Source: Terriglobia bacterium
GTDB taxonomy: Bacteria; Acidobacteriota; Terriglobia; Bryobacterales; Bryobacteraceae
Assembly (NCBI GenBank): GCA_025363475.1
Contig: JANYDS010000076.1
Location: 1-64,000, forward strand
Direction: 5' to 3'
DNA length: 64,000 nucleotides
This document shows positions 50,002-59,625 of this stretch, piece after piece. Position numbers and translations under genes: made by a program. Position 1 is the first letter of the stretch, and each line of letters starts with the position of its first letter. The notes beneath the pieces are model-generated. The model saw only the letters and a list, made by a program, of their open reading frames with translations. It made no database searches and was not told where the DNA came from.

Positions 50002-51093
50002 TTAGTTGACAAATCTTCTGACTCGTACACTATTGACGAGACCCAGCATCAGGAATGTTGACCAGATACTGGAACCACCATAGCTCATTAGCGGCAGCGG
50101 AATCCCGGTAACCGGCATTCGCCCCACAACCATTCCGACATTTACCAGTATATGAAATAAAAGCAGGGCTCCGACACCCATACATACGTACATTCCGGCG
50201 CGATCCGGCGCAGTTTGTGCGTTTTGCACAATTTGCATCAGCAAAACGAAGTACAACACCATCACCACCATCACGCCGATGAAGCCGTGCTCTTCCGCAA
50301 AGGCCGAAAAAATGAAATCAGTATGCGGCACGGGCAGGAACCGCAGCTGCGTCTGAGACCCCTTGGTAACCCCTTTGCCCCATGTGCCGCCGGCACCCAC
50401 AGCAATCTTCGACTGGATCAGTTGATAGCCGGTACCCTGCGGATCGCGCTCGGGGTCAAGAAAACTGACAATCCGGGCTTTCTGATACGAATGCAGTGAG
50501 CCATAGCCGACAGTCACTACCACCAGTGCGATCACCGCAATCGCGGTCCAGTAGCGCCAGGGTAAGCCCGCGAGAAAGATTCCCACGCCCAGGATCGGCA
50601 GATAAGTCAGAGCCGTACCCAGATCCGGTTCTTTGGCAATCAGCGCCATCGGCACCAGAATCACCGCGCTCAGCTTCAATAAGTCCTGTAGTTTCAGAAC
50701 CTCAGAACTGAGTTCCGTCAGAAACCGTGCCACCAGCAGAATCACCGCAATCTTGGCAAATTCGGAAACCTGCAGGTGGACGCCGCCGGGGAAAGCGATC
50801 CAGCGCGTGGAACCAAAGGCCCGTTTCCCTACCAGCAAAACCACCACCAGCAGCACCACAGAGGCAATATAGAGCGGGTAAACCTGCGTCATCAGCGCGT
50901 GGTAGTCGATGTGCGCTACCAGCCACATCAGCAGCACGCCAGCCGCAATGAAAAGCAACTGCTTCCACCACGAGCCCTGCCAGATGGTGCCATGCGTCGC
51001 ACTGAAAATTTGCAGCACGCCCAGCCCGCAAATGATCAGCACGACAAAAAACATCGTCCAGTCGAAATCTTTGAGGCCTGCCGATTGCAGCAT
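50002..51093 (-). CDS. rodA: Rod shape-determining glycosyltransferase RodA
   Basis: A 363-residue SEDS-family protein with about ten membrane helices. Typical segments include QEHTDFIFSAF-like PVPHTDFIFSAFAEEHGF, and the C-terminal MPVTGIPLPLMSYGGSSI, the SEDS signature. It polymerises lipid II together with PBP2, whose gene is immediately upstream with a gap of three bases. It is separated from the mreBCD operon by about 18 kb. Confidence 0.93.
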   Translation of the reverse strand: MLQSAGLKDFDWTMFFVVLIICGLGVLQIFSATHGTIWQGSWWKQLLFIAAGVLLMWLVAHIDYHALMTQVYPLYIASVVLLVVVLLVGKRAFGSTRWIAFPGGVHLQVSEFAKIAVILLVARFLTELSSEVLKLQDLLKLSAVILVPMALIAKEPDLGTALTYLPILGVGIFLAGLPWRYWTAIAVIALVVVTVGYGSLHSYQKARIVSFLDPERDPQGTGYQLIQSKIAVGAGGTWGKGVTKGSQTQLRFLPVPHTDFIFSAFAEEHGFIGVMVVMVLYFVLLMQIVQNAQTAPDRAGMYVCMGVGALLLFHILVNVGMVVGRMPVTGIPLPLMSYGGSSIWSTFLMLGLVNSVRVRRFVN

Positions 51094-51096
51094 AAG

Positions 51097-52998
51097 CTAA
51101 TTGTTCAACTTCCGGAACAGAAACGCCGAATTCAGGGCCGCCACCGGATTGGTGCGAACCCGCGCCGCTTCCGCTTCCGCCAGCCGCGTCTTCTTGTCAA
51201 AGTACGATTTCATGACGTCACGGGCTGTTGGAGCCGCAAACTGGCCATGCACGCCCACGTTTTCCCAAAGCACAGCAACAATGATTTCGGGGTTGTTGCA
51301 GGGGGCATACCCTATGAACCAGGCGTTATCCTTGACATCTTTATGTGCAGCTTCGTATTCCGCAGAAGCCACCTGCGCCGACCCTGTTTTGCCGCATACA
51401 TCAATCCCGGGTAATTTGGCACGTCCGCCAGTGCCGCCTTCATTCACTACGCCGTACATTCCGTAAACGATCTTTTTGACGTTTTCCTGGTTCAAAGCCC
51501 ATTCGCGCGGCTTTTCCACTTTCGATGCCGCCACCGTCATGTGAGGTCTGTGCCAAACGCCCCCCGCCGCAAGGCCCCCGATTGCACTGGCAAGCTGAAG
51601 CGGCGTCACCGTCACTGCGCCCTGGCCTATCGCCACCGAAATCGTTTCCCCCGCAAACCATTTCTGGCGGAAGTTACGCAGCTTCCATTCCGTGGAAGGC
51701 ATGGTCCCGGAGGCTTCGTTTGGCAGATCAATTCCGGTCTTGGTTCCGATCCCCGCCTGTTGCGCATAAAAAGCGATATTGTCGATACCAGTCTTGTTGC
51801 CCACTCCGTAGAAATAGGAATCGCAGGATTGCGCCATGCCCTTGTGCAGCGAAACCGAACCGTGGGTAGCCCAGCATTTGTAATAGTGGCCGAAATAGTT
51901 AGCACCGCCCGGGCAGTTGAACGCCGTGTTTTCATCCACGCTGCCGGTTTCGAGGCCAGCAATGGCGACAATCGGCTTGAAGGTCGAACCGGGCGCGCAT
52001 TGCGCCTGAATGGCCCGGTTCAGCAGCGGATTACCCGGGTCTGACGTCAATTCACGCCAGTCGGCATTCTTGATTCTTACGGCGAATTTGTTGGGATCAA
52101 ACGTCGGCTGCGACGCCATCGCCAGCACTTCGCCGTTCTGCGGATTCAATGCCACCACAGCGCCCCGACGGCCTTCAAGCGCCAGTTCCGCCACCACCTG
52201 AAGATCCAGATCTACAGTGAGTTGCAAGTTCCGGCCCGGCTTCGCTTCTTTAATACCCAGTAATTCGCGCTCACGGCCCCGGTTATCCACCACGCTTTGC
52301 CGTTCACCATCCACGCCGATCAGGGTATCGTTATACTCCCGTTCAATGCCGGTCTTGCCTACAATCTGGCCCTGATTGTATTTGGCGTACTGGGGCAGAT
52401 CCAGTTCCGATTCGCTGATCTCCCCGGTGTAACCAATCACATGCGCCAGAATGCCGTTTTCGGGATAGAGCCTGCGCTGCGATTCGATGGTTTCCATTTC
52501 CGGGAAAGTGTCCGGATCGCGGTGGGCCTCTACGAACGCCATGTCAGCAGGTGTCAGCTCTTCTTTAATAATGATCGGCTCGTACTTCGGGCGGTTCTTG
52601 TACCGCTGCAGCTTCTTATAAAGGTCTGTGTAATCGAGGTGCAGGCCGTCTGCAATCTGCCGCAGGTGCTCCGTCTTCAGGTTCTCGCGCGAAAGGATCA
52701 GGCTCCACGTCGAGTGGTTATCCACAATCACGCGGCCGTCGCGGTCCAGAATTTTGCCGCGTGGAGCCACGATGGGGAGCTCTTTAATCCGGTTCCGTTC
52801 CGCCCGTTCGTTATAGAATTCCGGATTGCGGATTTGCAGATCCCAGAAGCCGGTCACCAGAAAGAGAAAGACCACGACCGCCGAATATTGAAAAACGGCC
52901 ATTTTCGTGGCGGCAAACTTCGGGTCATCACGCAGCTGAATCTTGCCTGGCAGCAGCGGTTGCTGATCCGAATGATGTTCGAGGGAAGGGAAGGACAC
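51097..52998 (-). CDS. mrdA: Penicillin-binding protein 2 (transpeptidase)
   Basis: A 633-residue class B PBP. It has one membrane helix near residue 38 (FQYSAVVVFLFLVTGFW), a dimerisation/pedestal region (RGKILDRDGRVIVDN), and the transpeptidase with SxxK in PGSTFKPI, SxN-type SCDSYFYGVGN and KTGSAQVA. It crosslinks the strands made by RodA during lateral growth. It has the usual length for PBP2. Confidence 0.93.
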   Translation of the reverse strand: MSFPSLEHHSDQQPLLPGKIQLRDDPKFAATKMAVFQYSAVVVFLFLVTGFWDLQIRNPEFYNERAERNRIKELPIVAPRGKILDRDGRVIVDNHSTWSLILSRENLKTEHLRQIADGLHLDYTDLYKKLQRYKNRPKYEPIIIKEELTPADMAFVEAHRDPDTFPEMETIESQRRLYPENGILAHVIGYTGEISESELDLPQYAKYNQGQIVGKTGIEREYNDTLIGVDGERQSVVDNRGRERELLGIKEAKPGRNLQLTVDLDLQVVAELALEGRRGAVVALNPQNGEVLAMASQPTFDPNKFAVRIKNADWRELTSDPGNPLLNRAIQAQCAPGSTFKPIVAIAGLETGSVDENTAFNCPGGANYFGHYYKCWATHGSVSLHKGMAQSCDSYFYGVGNKTGIDNIAFYAQQAGIGTKTGIDLPNEASGTMPSTEWKLRNFRQKWFAGETISVAIGQGAVTVTPLQLASAIGGLAAGGVWHRPHMTVAASKVEKPREWALNQENVKKIVYGMYGVVNEGGTGGRAKLPGIDVCGKTGSAQVASAEYEAAHKDVKDNAWFIGYAPCNNPEIIVAVLWENVGVHGQFAAPTARDVMKSYFDKKTRLAEAEAARVRTNPVAALNSAFLFRKLNN

Positions 52999-53074
52999 GG
53001 CAGTACTCAGCGTCTGTTTTCACATTAACAGAGATCTACACCTTACAGAAATTCTGCGTTAAAATCAGTGCGAA

Positions 53075-54925
53075 ATGATCCGTTCGCGCCTGCTCCAAAC
53101 TGTTGCTTTCATCCTGCTCGCCAGGCACCAGCTTCCCGCCGCCACGCCCACCATTGCCGAAGCGCAAGCCTTTATGAACCGGGCCGAGGCCGAACTGGCA
53201 AAGCTCAATGTGGTTGACCAGCGTGCCCAGTGGATCCACGAGACCTATATTACCGATGACAGTGAATGCCTCGCAGCCGAACAGGATGAAAAATACATCG
53301 CCCGCACCACCGAACTGGTGACTGAAGGCCGTAAATTCGAGACCCTCAACCTTCCGCCCGATTTGAAACGGAAGTTCAGGCTGCTGAGACTTTCCCTCGC
53401 CATGCCCGCCCCGCACGACCCTAAGCTCAGAGAAGAATTGACCCAAATCGCCTCCGGTCTGGGCAGCGCCTATAGCAAAGGCAAGTATTGCCCCGATGGC
53501 GACAAAAAAAGTGGAGACAAAGAAAAATGTTACGGCATTGATGATCTGGACGAACGTCTCGCCAAAAGCCGCGACCCCAAACAAGCCGCTGAAATGTGGG
53601 CGGGCTGGCACAAAGTGGGCGCCCCCATCAAGAGCCAGTACGCCCGCTTCGTGGAACTTTCCAATCAGGGCGCCCGTGAACTCGGTTTTGCCGATACAGG
53701 CGCTCTGTGGCGCTCAAATTACGACATGACACCGGAGCAGTTCTCAGCCGATCTCGAACGCCTCTGGGCCCAGCTCGATCCTCTCTATAAGGAACTCCAC
53801 GCCTACGTTCGCCGCAAGCTGGTGGCGAAATACGGTCCCGCCGCAGACCGCAAGGACGGCATGATCCCCGCCCACCTGCTCGGCAATATGTGGGCGCAGG
53901 AATGGGGCAATGTGTATGACATCGTGGCACCCCCTGCCGCTCCGCAGGCCTACGATATCGGGCAAATTCTTCAGCAGCGGAAAACCACGCCAAAACAGGT
54001 GGTGCAGTATGGTGAGGACTTTTTCCACTCGCTCGGGCTTCAGTCCCTGCCCGGTACTTTCTGGCAGCGGTCGCTTCTCACACGCCCGGCCGACCGGGAT
54101 GTCGTCTGTCATGCCAGTTCCTGGGACATAGACAACGACCAGGATGTCCGGCTCAAACTCTGTATTCATGGAACTACCGACGATTTCACCACCGTCCACC
54201 ATGAACTCGGCCATACCTATTACTACCTGGCCTACCGGAAACAGCCCTATCTGTTTAAGGGCGGTGCCAACGACGGTTTCCACGAAGCCATTGGCGACGC
54301 GATTGCGCTTTCCATCACGCCGGAGTACCTGAAGAAGATTGGCCTGATCCAGCAGGTACCACCGCCCGCCGCCGATATTCCGCTGTTGCTCAGAACTGCC
54401 ATGAACAAGATCGCCTTCCTGCCGTTTGGTCTGATGATTGACAAATGGCGCTGGGAGGTCTTCTCCGGCCAGGTGAAACCGGACGGTTACAACAAAGCCT
54501 GGTGGACCCTTCGCGAACAGTATCAAGGCGTCGCACCGCCCGTTGATCGCAGCGAAGCCGATTTCGACCCAGGCGCCAAATACCACATTCCGTCAAACAC
54601 GCCGTACGCCCGCTACTTCATCGCCGGCATTGTCCAGTTCCAGTTCTATCGGGCAATGTGCCGCGCTGCCGGTTATTCGGGACCACTGAACCGGTGTTCG
54701 GTTTATGGTTCGAAAGCAGCCGGAGACAAGCTCGAAGCCATGCTGGAACTGGGACAGTCAAAGCCCTGGCCGGAAGCGCTGAAGCGCATGACCGGGGAGG
54801 ATCGGATTGACGCCTCCGCAATGGTTGAGTACTTTCAGCCGCTGCTTACCTGGCTCAAAGAGCAGAATAAGGGTCAAAAAATTGGCTGGACTGTGGCTGC
54901 AAATCCGTTACTGGCCCAGCGGTAG
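53075..54925 (+). CDS. Secreted M2-family peptidyl-dipeptidase (ACE-like)
   Basis: A 616-residue zinc metallopeptidase with a signal-like N-terminus (RLLQTVAFILLARHQLPAAT), helical body, zinc motif HHELGHTYYYLAYR (HExxH type) and third ligand Glu in DGFHEAIGDAIALS. These match the ACE/M2 family, which removes C-terminal dipeptides. M2 enzymes are frequent in Acidobacteria. The cysteines in DRDVVCHASSWD and the C-terminal pair RAMCRAAG/LNRCSVYG may form disulfides. Its 3' end overlaps the end of the decayed transposase on the other strand. Confidence 0.9.
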   Translation: MIRSRLLQTVAFILLARHQLPAATPTIAEAQAFMNRAEAELAKLNVVDQRAQWIHETYITDDSECLAAEQDEKYIARTTELVTEGRKFETLNLPPDLKRKFRLLRLSLAMPAPHDPKLREELTQIASGLGSAYSKGKYCPDGDKKSGDKEKCYGIDDLDERLAKSRDPKQAAEMWAGWHKVGAPIKSQYARFVELSNQGARELGFADTGALWRSNYDMTPEQFSADLERLWAQLDPLYKELHAYVRRKLVAKYGPAADRKDGMIPAHLLGNMWAQEWGNVYDIVAPPAAPQAYDIGQILQQRKTTPKQVVQYGEDFFHSLGLQSLPGTFWQRSLLTRPADRDVVCHASSWDIDNDQDVRLKLCIHGTTDDFTTVHHELGHTYYYLAYRKQPYLFKGGANDGFHEAIGDAIALSITPEYLKKIGLIQQVPPPAADIPLLLRTAMNKIAFLPFGLMIDKWRWEVFSGQVKPDGYNKAWWTLREQYQGVAPPVDRSEADFDPGAKYHIPSNTPYARYFIAGIVQFQFYRAMCRAAGYSGPLNRCSVYGSKAAGDKLEAMLELGQSKPWPEALKRMTGEDRIDASAMVEYFQPLLTWLKEQNKGQKIGWTVAANPLLAQR

Positions 54926-55427
54926 TTTGTTTGGACTGTTGTGAGGCCTGCGCGGACGGGATTGTTTTCGATGTACTCCCTGACCTTCCAGAATTCCTGC
55001 TGGCAGCGTAAAGCTTTCTTCCTGCCAGAAGGGAGTTCCGCTTGACGCGAGGATGGCGTTGGCCCGTTTGGCGGTTATTCCTTATTAGAGACCGGGTCAG
55101 TTTGGGTATGGGGGCGGCGGGGGTGGCCAGCAGGTGGACATGGTTGGGCATAATCGCCCAGGCGTGTACCTCGTAATGTTTGAGGTTTTGGCGTTGTACT
55201 CGATTGCTTCCGCCACCAATGTCGGCAATTGCAGGCTGGCGCAGATCGAAGTTCCCAGTACTTGCTTCGTCGAGTAGTCGGTCCAGAGTTACGAATGCGT
55301 TCCCGGATCGAATGGCCTCCGGCGGAGAGACGCGATGGGACGGCAGGCTGTTGAATAAACACCAGGGCAGAAAGACCGGGTAATCAGTCGAGTAGACGTG
55401 AGGAAGCCGCCGCCGGTATTGGTCCAT
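54874..55427 (-). pseudogene. REP-associated tyrosine transposase (RAYT), frameshifted
   Basis: From ATG 55427 the sequence MDQYRRRLPHVYSTDYPVF and then the Y1_Tnp motif YEVHAWAIMPNHVHLLATP (the HxH of HUH enzymes) are clear. After LTRSL the frame shifts near 55083 to ITAKRANAIL and SSGTPFWQEESF. Near 55000 it shifts again to FWKVREYIENNPVRAGL, with residues that normally lie between the two blocks missing. The catalytic Tyr region is thus disrupted. The family mobilises short palindromic REP elements, and one is found just upstream at 55466. Confidence 0.8.
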
Positions 55428-55667
55428 ATTCCGGATAGTCCTGACGGTAGCGAAACTTCTCATGGGGGGCGGACGCCCTCGTCCGAATCCGGTCCCCTGA
55501 CCGGATTCTTTGCACCACCACAAGCCGACGAGGGCGTCGGCCGCTGGTCAGGGATCGCGACCTCCTACATCCGTAGCAGGAAACGTCTGTTACAATTAAC
55601 TCATGATCGCCTTGTAACCCTCCCCGTCTCCCCCTTTCAAATCTTTCCAAAAGGAGAACGACAAATC
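55428..55667. other. Intergenic region holding REP copy 1
   Basis: Apart from the REP element this gap holds no gene. A TACAAT at 55591-55596 might serve as a -10 box for the next gene, but no convincing -35 box precedes it. Confidence 0.35.
55465..55508. repeat. REP-like double hairpin, copy 1
   Basis: Two adjacent palindromes: CGGACG-(ccct)-CGTCCG at 55470-55485 and AATCCGGTC-(ccct)-GACCGGATT at 55486-55507, preceded by GGGGG. The element lies just upstream of the decayed RAYT gene, the usual place for a cognate REP. A second copy with compensating changes lies at 59626-59666. A shorter related palindrome, GACGAGGGCGTC, occurs at 55527-55538. Confidence 0.8.
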
Positions 55668-56156
55668 ATGAGGCGTTTCTTACAATCCACCGTAGTCCTC
55701 TGTGCCGGTGTCCTCGGCATCGCAACCGCATCCGTTAAAAATGAGCAGGATGTTGCAAAACATCAAAAAAAATCCGACCTGCGTGAGACCATCCTCCGCA
55801 AGTTTCTGCAAGCACATAAATGTCCCGACGAAGCCTATACCGGCATGTTCCTCGCCGAAGCCGATACCCACGGCCTTGACTGGCGGCTCCTCCCCAGCAT
55901 CGCGATTCTGGAATCCGGCGGTGGCCAGACGTCAAAAGGCAATAACATCTTCGGCTGGGCCAACGGCAAAAAGCACTTTACCAGCATCGGCGAATCCATC
56001 CATCACGTGGCCTCAGCCATGGCACATGCCCGGCCCTACAGCGGCAAAGACCTGAACGGCAAGATCAAAGCCTACAATCAGTTTCCTGACTACCGGATAC
56101 AGCTTCTCGCACTGATGCATCAGCTCGCGCCCTCCGTCGCTGTTGCCGCAGACTAA
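55668..56156 (+). CDS. Secreted glucosaminidase/lysozyme-like protein
   Basis: A 162-residue protein with signal peptide (RRFLQSTVVLCAGVLGIATAS) and a strong ribosome site AAAGGAGAACG. The mature part resembles the glucosaminidase/transglycosylase group: LDWRLLPSIAILESGGGQTSKGNNIFGWANGK supplies the catalytic Glu in ESGGG, followed by SIHHVASAMAHARPYSGKDL and FPDYRIQLLALM. It probably cleaves peptidoglycan. Nothing links it to the phage cassette. Confidence 0.75.
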   Translation: MRRFLQSTVVLCAGVLGIATASVKNEQDVAKHQKKSDLRETILRKFLQAHKCPDEAYTGMFLAEADTHGLDWRLLPSIAILESGGGQTSKGNNIFGWANGKKHFTSIGESIHHVASAMAHARPYSGKDLNGKIKAYNQFPDYRIQLLALMHQLAPSVAVAAD

Positions 56157-56168
56157 GCCCCAGCCGGT

Positions 56169-56197
56169 TTGACAACCTGTGAACGCCCCTCTATAGT
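56169..56197 (+). promoter_or_regulatory. Consensus sigma-70 promoter of rpsA
   Basis: TTGACA at 56169-56174, a spacer of exactly 17 bases and TATAGT at 56192-56197. Transcription would begin about 56204, giving a leader of about 24 bases before the TTG start. This is the best promoter match in the window and fits the high expression of ribosomal protein S1. Confidence 0.8.
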
Positions 56198-56227
56198 TGG
56201 AAATTCGACTTCGGGGGGCTGCTGACA

Positions 56228-57955
56228 TTGGCCGACGAACAAACGCCAGACGAACACACGAACCAACCGGGTGAGCCTGTAATCGCCGCGTCTGTCGATC
56301 CGGACGAATACCAGCACCTACTCGAAGATTACAGCCATCTGGCCCCCCCCTCCCGCGACGAACTGCTCGAAGGCCGGGTTCTGAAGGTTTCTGAACTCCA
56401 GGTCTTCATCGACGTTGGCCACAAGTCCGATGGCATAGCCCCCGTCTCTCAGTTCACAGATCACGAAGGAGCCGTGAACGTCAAACCCGGCGATATCGTT
56501 CAGGTGATGCTTGAAAGTGGCCGCAACTCCGAAGGCTACCTGCTGCTTTCCCATGAAAAAGCCGCACGCCTGAAAATTTGGGACCGTCTGGAACGTGCTC
56601 TCGAAGATCAATCCACCATCAACGGTCTGGTCACCGGCAAGGTGAAGGGCGGACTCTCCGTCGACGTAGGCGTTATTGCCTTCATGCCCGGCTCCCAAGT
56701 CGATGTTCGTCCGGTCCGCAGCGCCGATCAGTTCAACGGCCAGACCATTCCCGTCAAAGTCGTCAAAGTAAACCGCAAACGCGGCAATGTAGTCGTTTCG
56801 CGCAAACTGGCAGTTCAGGAAGAAGTAACCGCCCGCAAAACCATCACGGCCGAGGCTCTGCACGAGGGCGCAATCGTAACCGGTACAGTCAAAAATCTCA
56901 CCGAATACGGCGCTTTTATTGACCTCGGGGGCATTGACGGTCTGCTGCATGTGACTGATATTTCGCATGGCCGCATTGCCCATCCGGCTGAAGTTCTGCA
57001 CGCCGGCGACGAAATCACCGTTCAGGTGCTGAAATACGATCCCGCCAAAGAACGCGTTTCGCTGGGCATTAAGCAGATGATGCCTGATCCCTGGACAGGT
57101 GCACCCGAGCGTTTCCCGGTAAAGGCCCGAGTCGTGGGCCGGGTGGTTACTGTTACTGATTACGGCGCATTTGTCGAACTCGAACCCGGCGTGGAAGGTC
57201 TGATTCACATCAGTGAAATGACCTGGTCGCGCCGTATGAAGCACCCTTCCAAGGTGGTCAAGCCAGGTGATCAGGTGGAAACGGTGGTTCTGGAAGTCAG
57301 CACCAAAGAGCGCCGCATCTCCCTGGGTCTGAAACAACTGGAAGCCAACCCTTGGACCACGGTGGCAGAGCGTTACAGCATCGGCTCGGTCGTGGAAGGC
57401 CGCGTGCGGAACATGACCGAATTCGGGGTCTTTATTGAAATTGAAGAGGGCGTGGACGGGCTGGTGCACATCTCCGACCTCTCCTGGACAAAACGGTTCA
57501 AGCATCCGAGTGAGCTGTTGCGCAAGGGTTCCATCGTGCAGGCGGCGATTCTTTCCATCGATGCAGGCAATAAACGTCTGTCGCTCGGCATCAAACAATT
57601 GCAGCCCGATGCGTGGGAGACATTCTTTGCGCAGTACCATGTCAACGATTCCGTGAAAGGCAAAGTTCTGCGTTTGGCGGGTTTTGGTGCTTTCATTGAA
57701 CTGGCCGACGGAGTGGAAGGTTTGTGCCATTTTTCTGAAGTTCCCGGCTGGTCCGGCCGGAAATCTGATCCAGCCCCTTTGAAACCTGGCGATGAACATG
57801 AATTCGGAATCATCAGGATGAGTGAAGATGAGCGCAAAATCGGCCTCAGCCTGAAGTCGCTGGCAGAGTCCAGAGAAGCCAGTCGCCTGGGTGAATACCA
57901 GAAGAAAGCTGCTGCAGCCAGTTTGAGCCTCGAAGAATTCCTTCCGCGTGCCTGA
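56228..57955 (+). CDS. rpsA: 30S ribosomal protein S1
   Basis: A 575-residue protein with six S1 RNA-binding domains, each with a motif such as GAFIDLGGIDGLLHVTDIS, GAFVELEPGVEGLIHISEM or GVFIEIEEGVDGLVHISDL. The last four are tightly similar. It brings mRNA to the small ribosomal subunit. The start is TTG at 56228 with a G-rich ribosome site. The following IHF/HU gene gives the same gene order as rpsA-ihfB in proteobacteria. Confidence 0.95.
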   Translation: MADEQTPDEHTNQPGEPVIAASVDPDEYQHLLEDYSHLAPPSRDELLEGRVLKVSELQVFIDVGHKSDGIAPVSQFTDHEGAVNVKPGDIVQVMLESGRNSEGYLLLSHEKAARLKIWDRLERALEDQSTINGLVTGKVKGGLSVDVGVIAFMPGSQVDVRPVRSADQFNGQTIPVKVVKVNRKRGNVVVSRKLAVQEEVTARKTITAEALHEGAIVTGTVKNLTEYGAFIDLGGIDGLLHVTDISHGRIAHPAEVLHAGDEITVQVLKYDPAKERVSLGIKQMMPDPWTGAPERFPVKARVVGRVVTVTDYGAFVELEPGVEGLIHISEMTWSRRMKHPSKVVKPGDQVETVVLEVSTKERRISLGLKQLEANPWTTVAERYSIGSVVEGRVRNMTEFGVFIEIEEGVDGLVHISDLSWTKRFKHPSELLRKGSIVQAAILSIDAGNKRLSLGIKQLQPDAWETFFAQYHVNDSVKGKVLRLAGFGAFIELADGVEGLCHFSEVPGWSGRKSDPAPLKPGDEHEFGIIRMSEDERKIGLSLKSLAESREASRLGEYQKKAAAASLSLEEFLPRA

Positions 57956-58026
57956 TAATTCGCCTGTGACGAAACAAGCTAATTGCTTTATCCTGTGTTG
58001 TTTGGCAAAATCGAATTAGGTAAAAG

Positions 58027-58350
58027 ATGACTAAAGCCGATCTGATTGAAGAGGTATCGCGAGTCGTCGAAATGACCCGGAAAGAATCCGAAGTCATCGT
58101 TGAGGCGATCTTCGACAGTATTGTCCGTTCGCTGCGCAGCGGGGACAAGATTGAAATTCGTGGCTTTGGCAGTTTTCGCACGCGTCAGCGCCAGTCGCGC
58201 GTAGGCCGCAACCCGAAAACAGGCACGCGCGTGGAAGTTCCCGCCAAGAAAATTCCCTATTTCAAGCCCAGCAAGGAACTCAAGGATGTCGTCAACGTAG
58301 GCGGCAAACCGGCTGAACCCCTGGTCAGTTCCGAACTCCCTCCGCTCTAA
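58027..58350 (+). CDS. HU/IHF-family DNA-bending protein
   Basis: A 107-residue histone-like protein starting MTKADLIEEVSRVVEMTRKES, with GDKIEIRGFGSFRTRQRQSRVGRNPKTG, whose Pro lies at the tip of the DNA-binding arm. The C-terminal extension (GGKPAEPLVSS) is longer than in HU. Position after rpsA suggests the IHF beta type. A weak TTGCTT-(17)-CAAAAT promoter may lie upstream. Confidence 0.92.
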   Translation: MTKADLIEEVSRVVEMTRKESEVIVEAIFDSIVRSLRSGDKIEIRGFGSFRTRQRQSRVGRNPKTGTRVEVPAKKIPYFKPSKELKDVVNVGGKPAEPLVSSELPPL

Positions 58351-58359
58351 GGGTGGTCC

Positions 58360-58845
58360 GTGGACTATATCTGGAGTCCCTGGCGCTATTCTTACCTCAC
58401 TGGTGATCAGAAACCGAAAGGCTGCATTTTCTGCGCCATGGCGGCAGATCGCACTCATGATCAGGACTGGCTCATAGTCTTTCGCGGTGTCCACAATTTC
58501 GTGGTGCTGAACCGCTATCCCTACACGTCCGGGCACCTCATGATTGTGCCGCACACCCATTCTTCTGAACTCTCTGCCATTACTGAGGCAGCGGCCGCTG
58601 AACTGATGGAACTCACCCGGACCGCCGAGAAGAAACTGCGGGCTCTTTACCGGCCCGATGGCCTCAACATCGGTATGAACCTCGGAGCAAGCGCCGGTGC
58701 AGGCATCGCCGGGCACATCCACATGCACGTGGTCCCGCGCTGGACCGGTGACGCCAACTTCATGACCATCACCGCGGAAACACGCGTCCTGCCGGAGGAA
58801 CTAGGCACCACCTGGCAGCGTGTTCAGGCGGCCTTCGCAGGCTAG
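58360..58845 (+). CDS. HIT-family nucleotide hydrolase/transferase
   Basis: A 161-residue protein with GTG start at 58360 (MDYIWSPWRYSYLTG). It has CIFCAMAADR, where a Cys pair is typical of Ap4A phosphorylase-like bacterial HIT proteins, and the catalytic triad motif GHIHMHVVPRW. It acts on dinucleoside polyphosphates or nucleotide conjugates. It lies nine bases after the IHF/HU gene and 18 bases before the aquaporin gene, so it belongs to the same transcript. Confidence 0.9.
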   Translation: MDYIWSPWRYSYLTGDQKPKGCIFCAMAADRTHDQDWLIVFRGVHNFVVLNRYPYTSGHLMIVPHTHSSELSAITEAAAAELMELTRTAEKKLRALYRPDGLNIGMNLGASAGAGIAGHIHMHVVPRWTGDANFMTITAETRVLPEELGTTWQRVQAAFAG

Positions 58846-58863
58846 TGATACAATCGCCCCTGC

Positions 58864-59622
58864 ATGTTGCCTGAACTCATCGCTGAATTTCTCGGTACTC
58901 TGGTTCTCATACTTTTTGGTAATGGCGTAGTTGCCATGGTCGTCCTGTTCGGCAAAGGAGTGCCGGGAGAGATTGTAAACGGAGGGTTTACCAACATCAC
59001 ACTGGCCTGGGGACTGGCCGTCACGATGGGCATCTATATCGCCGGGAAAATTTCCGGGGCGCACCTGAACCCCGCCGTCACCATTTCGCTGGCGATCTAT
59101 CGGGATTTCCCGTGGCGCAAAGTTCTGCCCTACATCCTGGTGCAGGTGCTGGGTGCTTTCGTGGCGGCGGCGCTGGTCTACTGGAACTACATGCCGGCGT
59201 TTCAGGCCTTCGACCCTGGCCTTGACAAAACTGCAGGCATCTTCACTACCTTCCCCACTTTCGCCCAGGTTCCCTTCGCCGGCCTGCTCGACCAGACCAT
59301 CGGCACCGCGCTGCTGCTGATGCTGATATTTGCCATCACCGACGAACGTAACCAGCCGCCCGGAGCTAATTTGGGCGCGCTGATGGTGGGCCTGGTCGTG
59401 GTCGCGATTGGTATGGCTTTCGGTGGCATGCACGGCTATGCGATTAACCCGGCCCGCGATTTCGGCCCGCGCCTCTTCACCGCCTTGGCCGGCTTCAAGA
59501 ATAATGGGCTTACAGATGGCCCCAGGGTTTTCTGGGTTCCGATTGTCGGCCCAATCCTGGGCGGCATCATCGGGTCCGCAGTTTACGATTTCGGCATCCG
59601 CCGCTACCTCCCCCGAAGCTGA
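58864..59622 (+). CDS. glpF: Glycerol uptake facilitator (aquaglyceroporin)
   Basis: A 252-residue major intrinsic protein with six membrane helices and both half-helix motifs: HLNPAVT (NPA at 69-71) and INPARDFGPR near residue 195. The Asp after the second NPA (NPARD) marks the glycerol-conducting GlpF class rather than a strict water channel. It passes glycerol and small polyols through the inner membrane. No glycerol kinase gene is nearby. REP copy 2 follows at its 3' end. Confidence 0.9.
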   Translation: MLPELIAEFLGTLVLILFGNGVVAMVVLFGKGVPGEIVNGGFTNITLAWGLAVTMGIYIAGKISGAHLNPAVTISLAIYRDFPWRKVLPYILVQVLGAFVAAALVYWNYMPAFQAFDPGLDKTAGIFTTFPTFAQVPFAGLLDQTIGTALLLMLIFAITDERNQPPGANLGALMVGLVVVAIGMAFGGMHGYAINPARDFGPRLFTALAGFKNNGLTDGPRVFWVPIVGPILGGIIGSAVYDFGIRRYLPRS

Positions 59623-59625
59623 TGG

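Noticed and set aside
55668-56156. Glucosaminidase-like gene as the missing endolysin of the particle
   Set aside because: It has its own signal peptide and lies 38 kb from the cassette among housekeeping genes, so there is no link.
56318-57799. 493-codon minus-strand frame opposite rpsA
   Set aside because: It is an antisense shadow of six S1 repeats, and the apparent internal repeats mirror those of rpsA.
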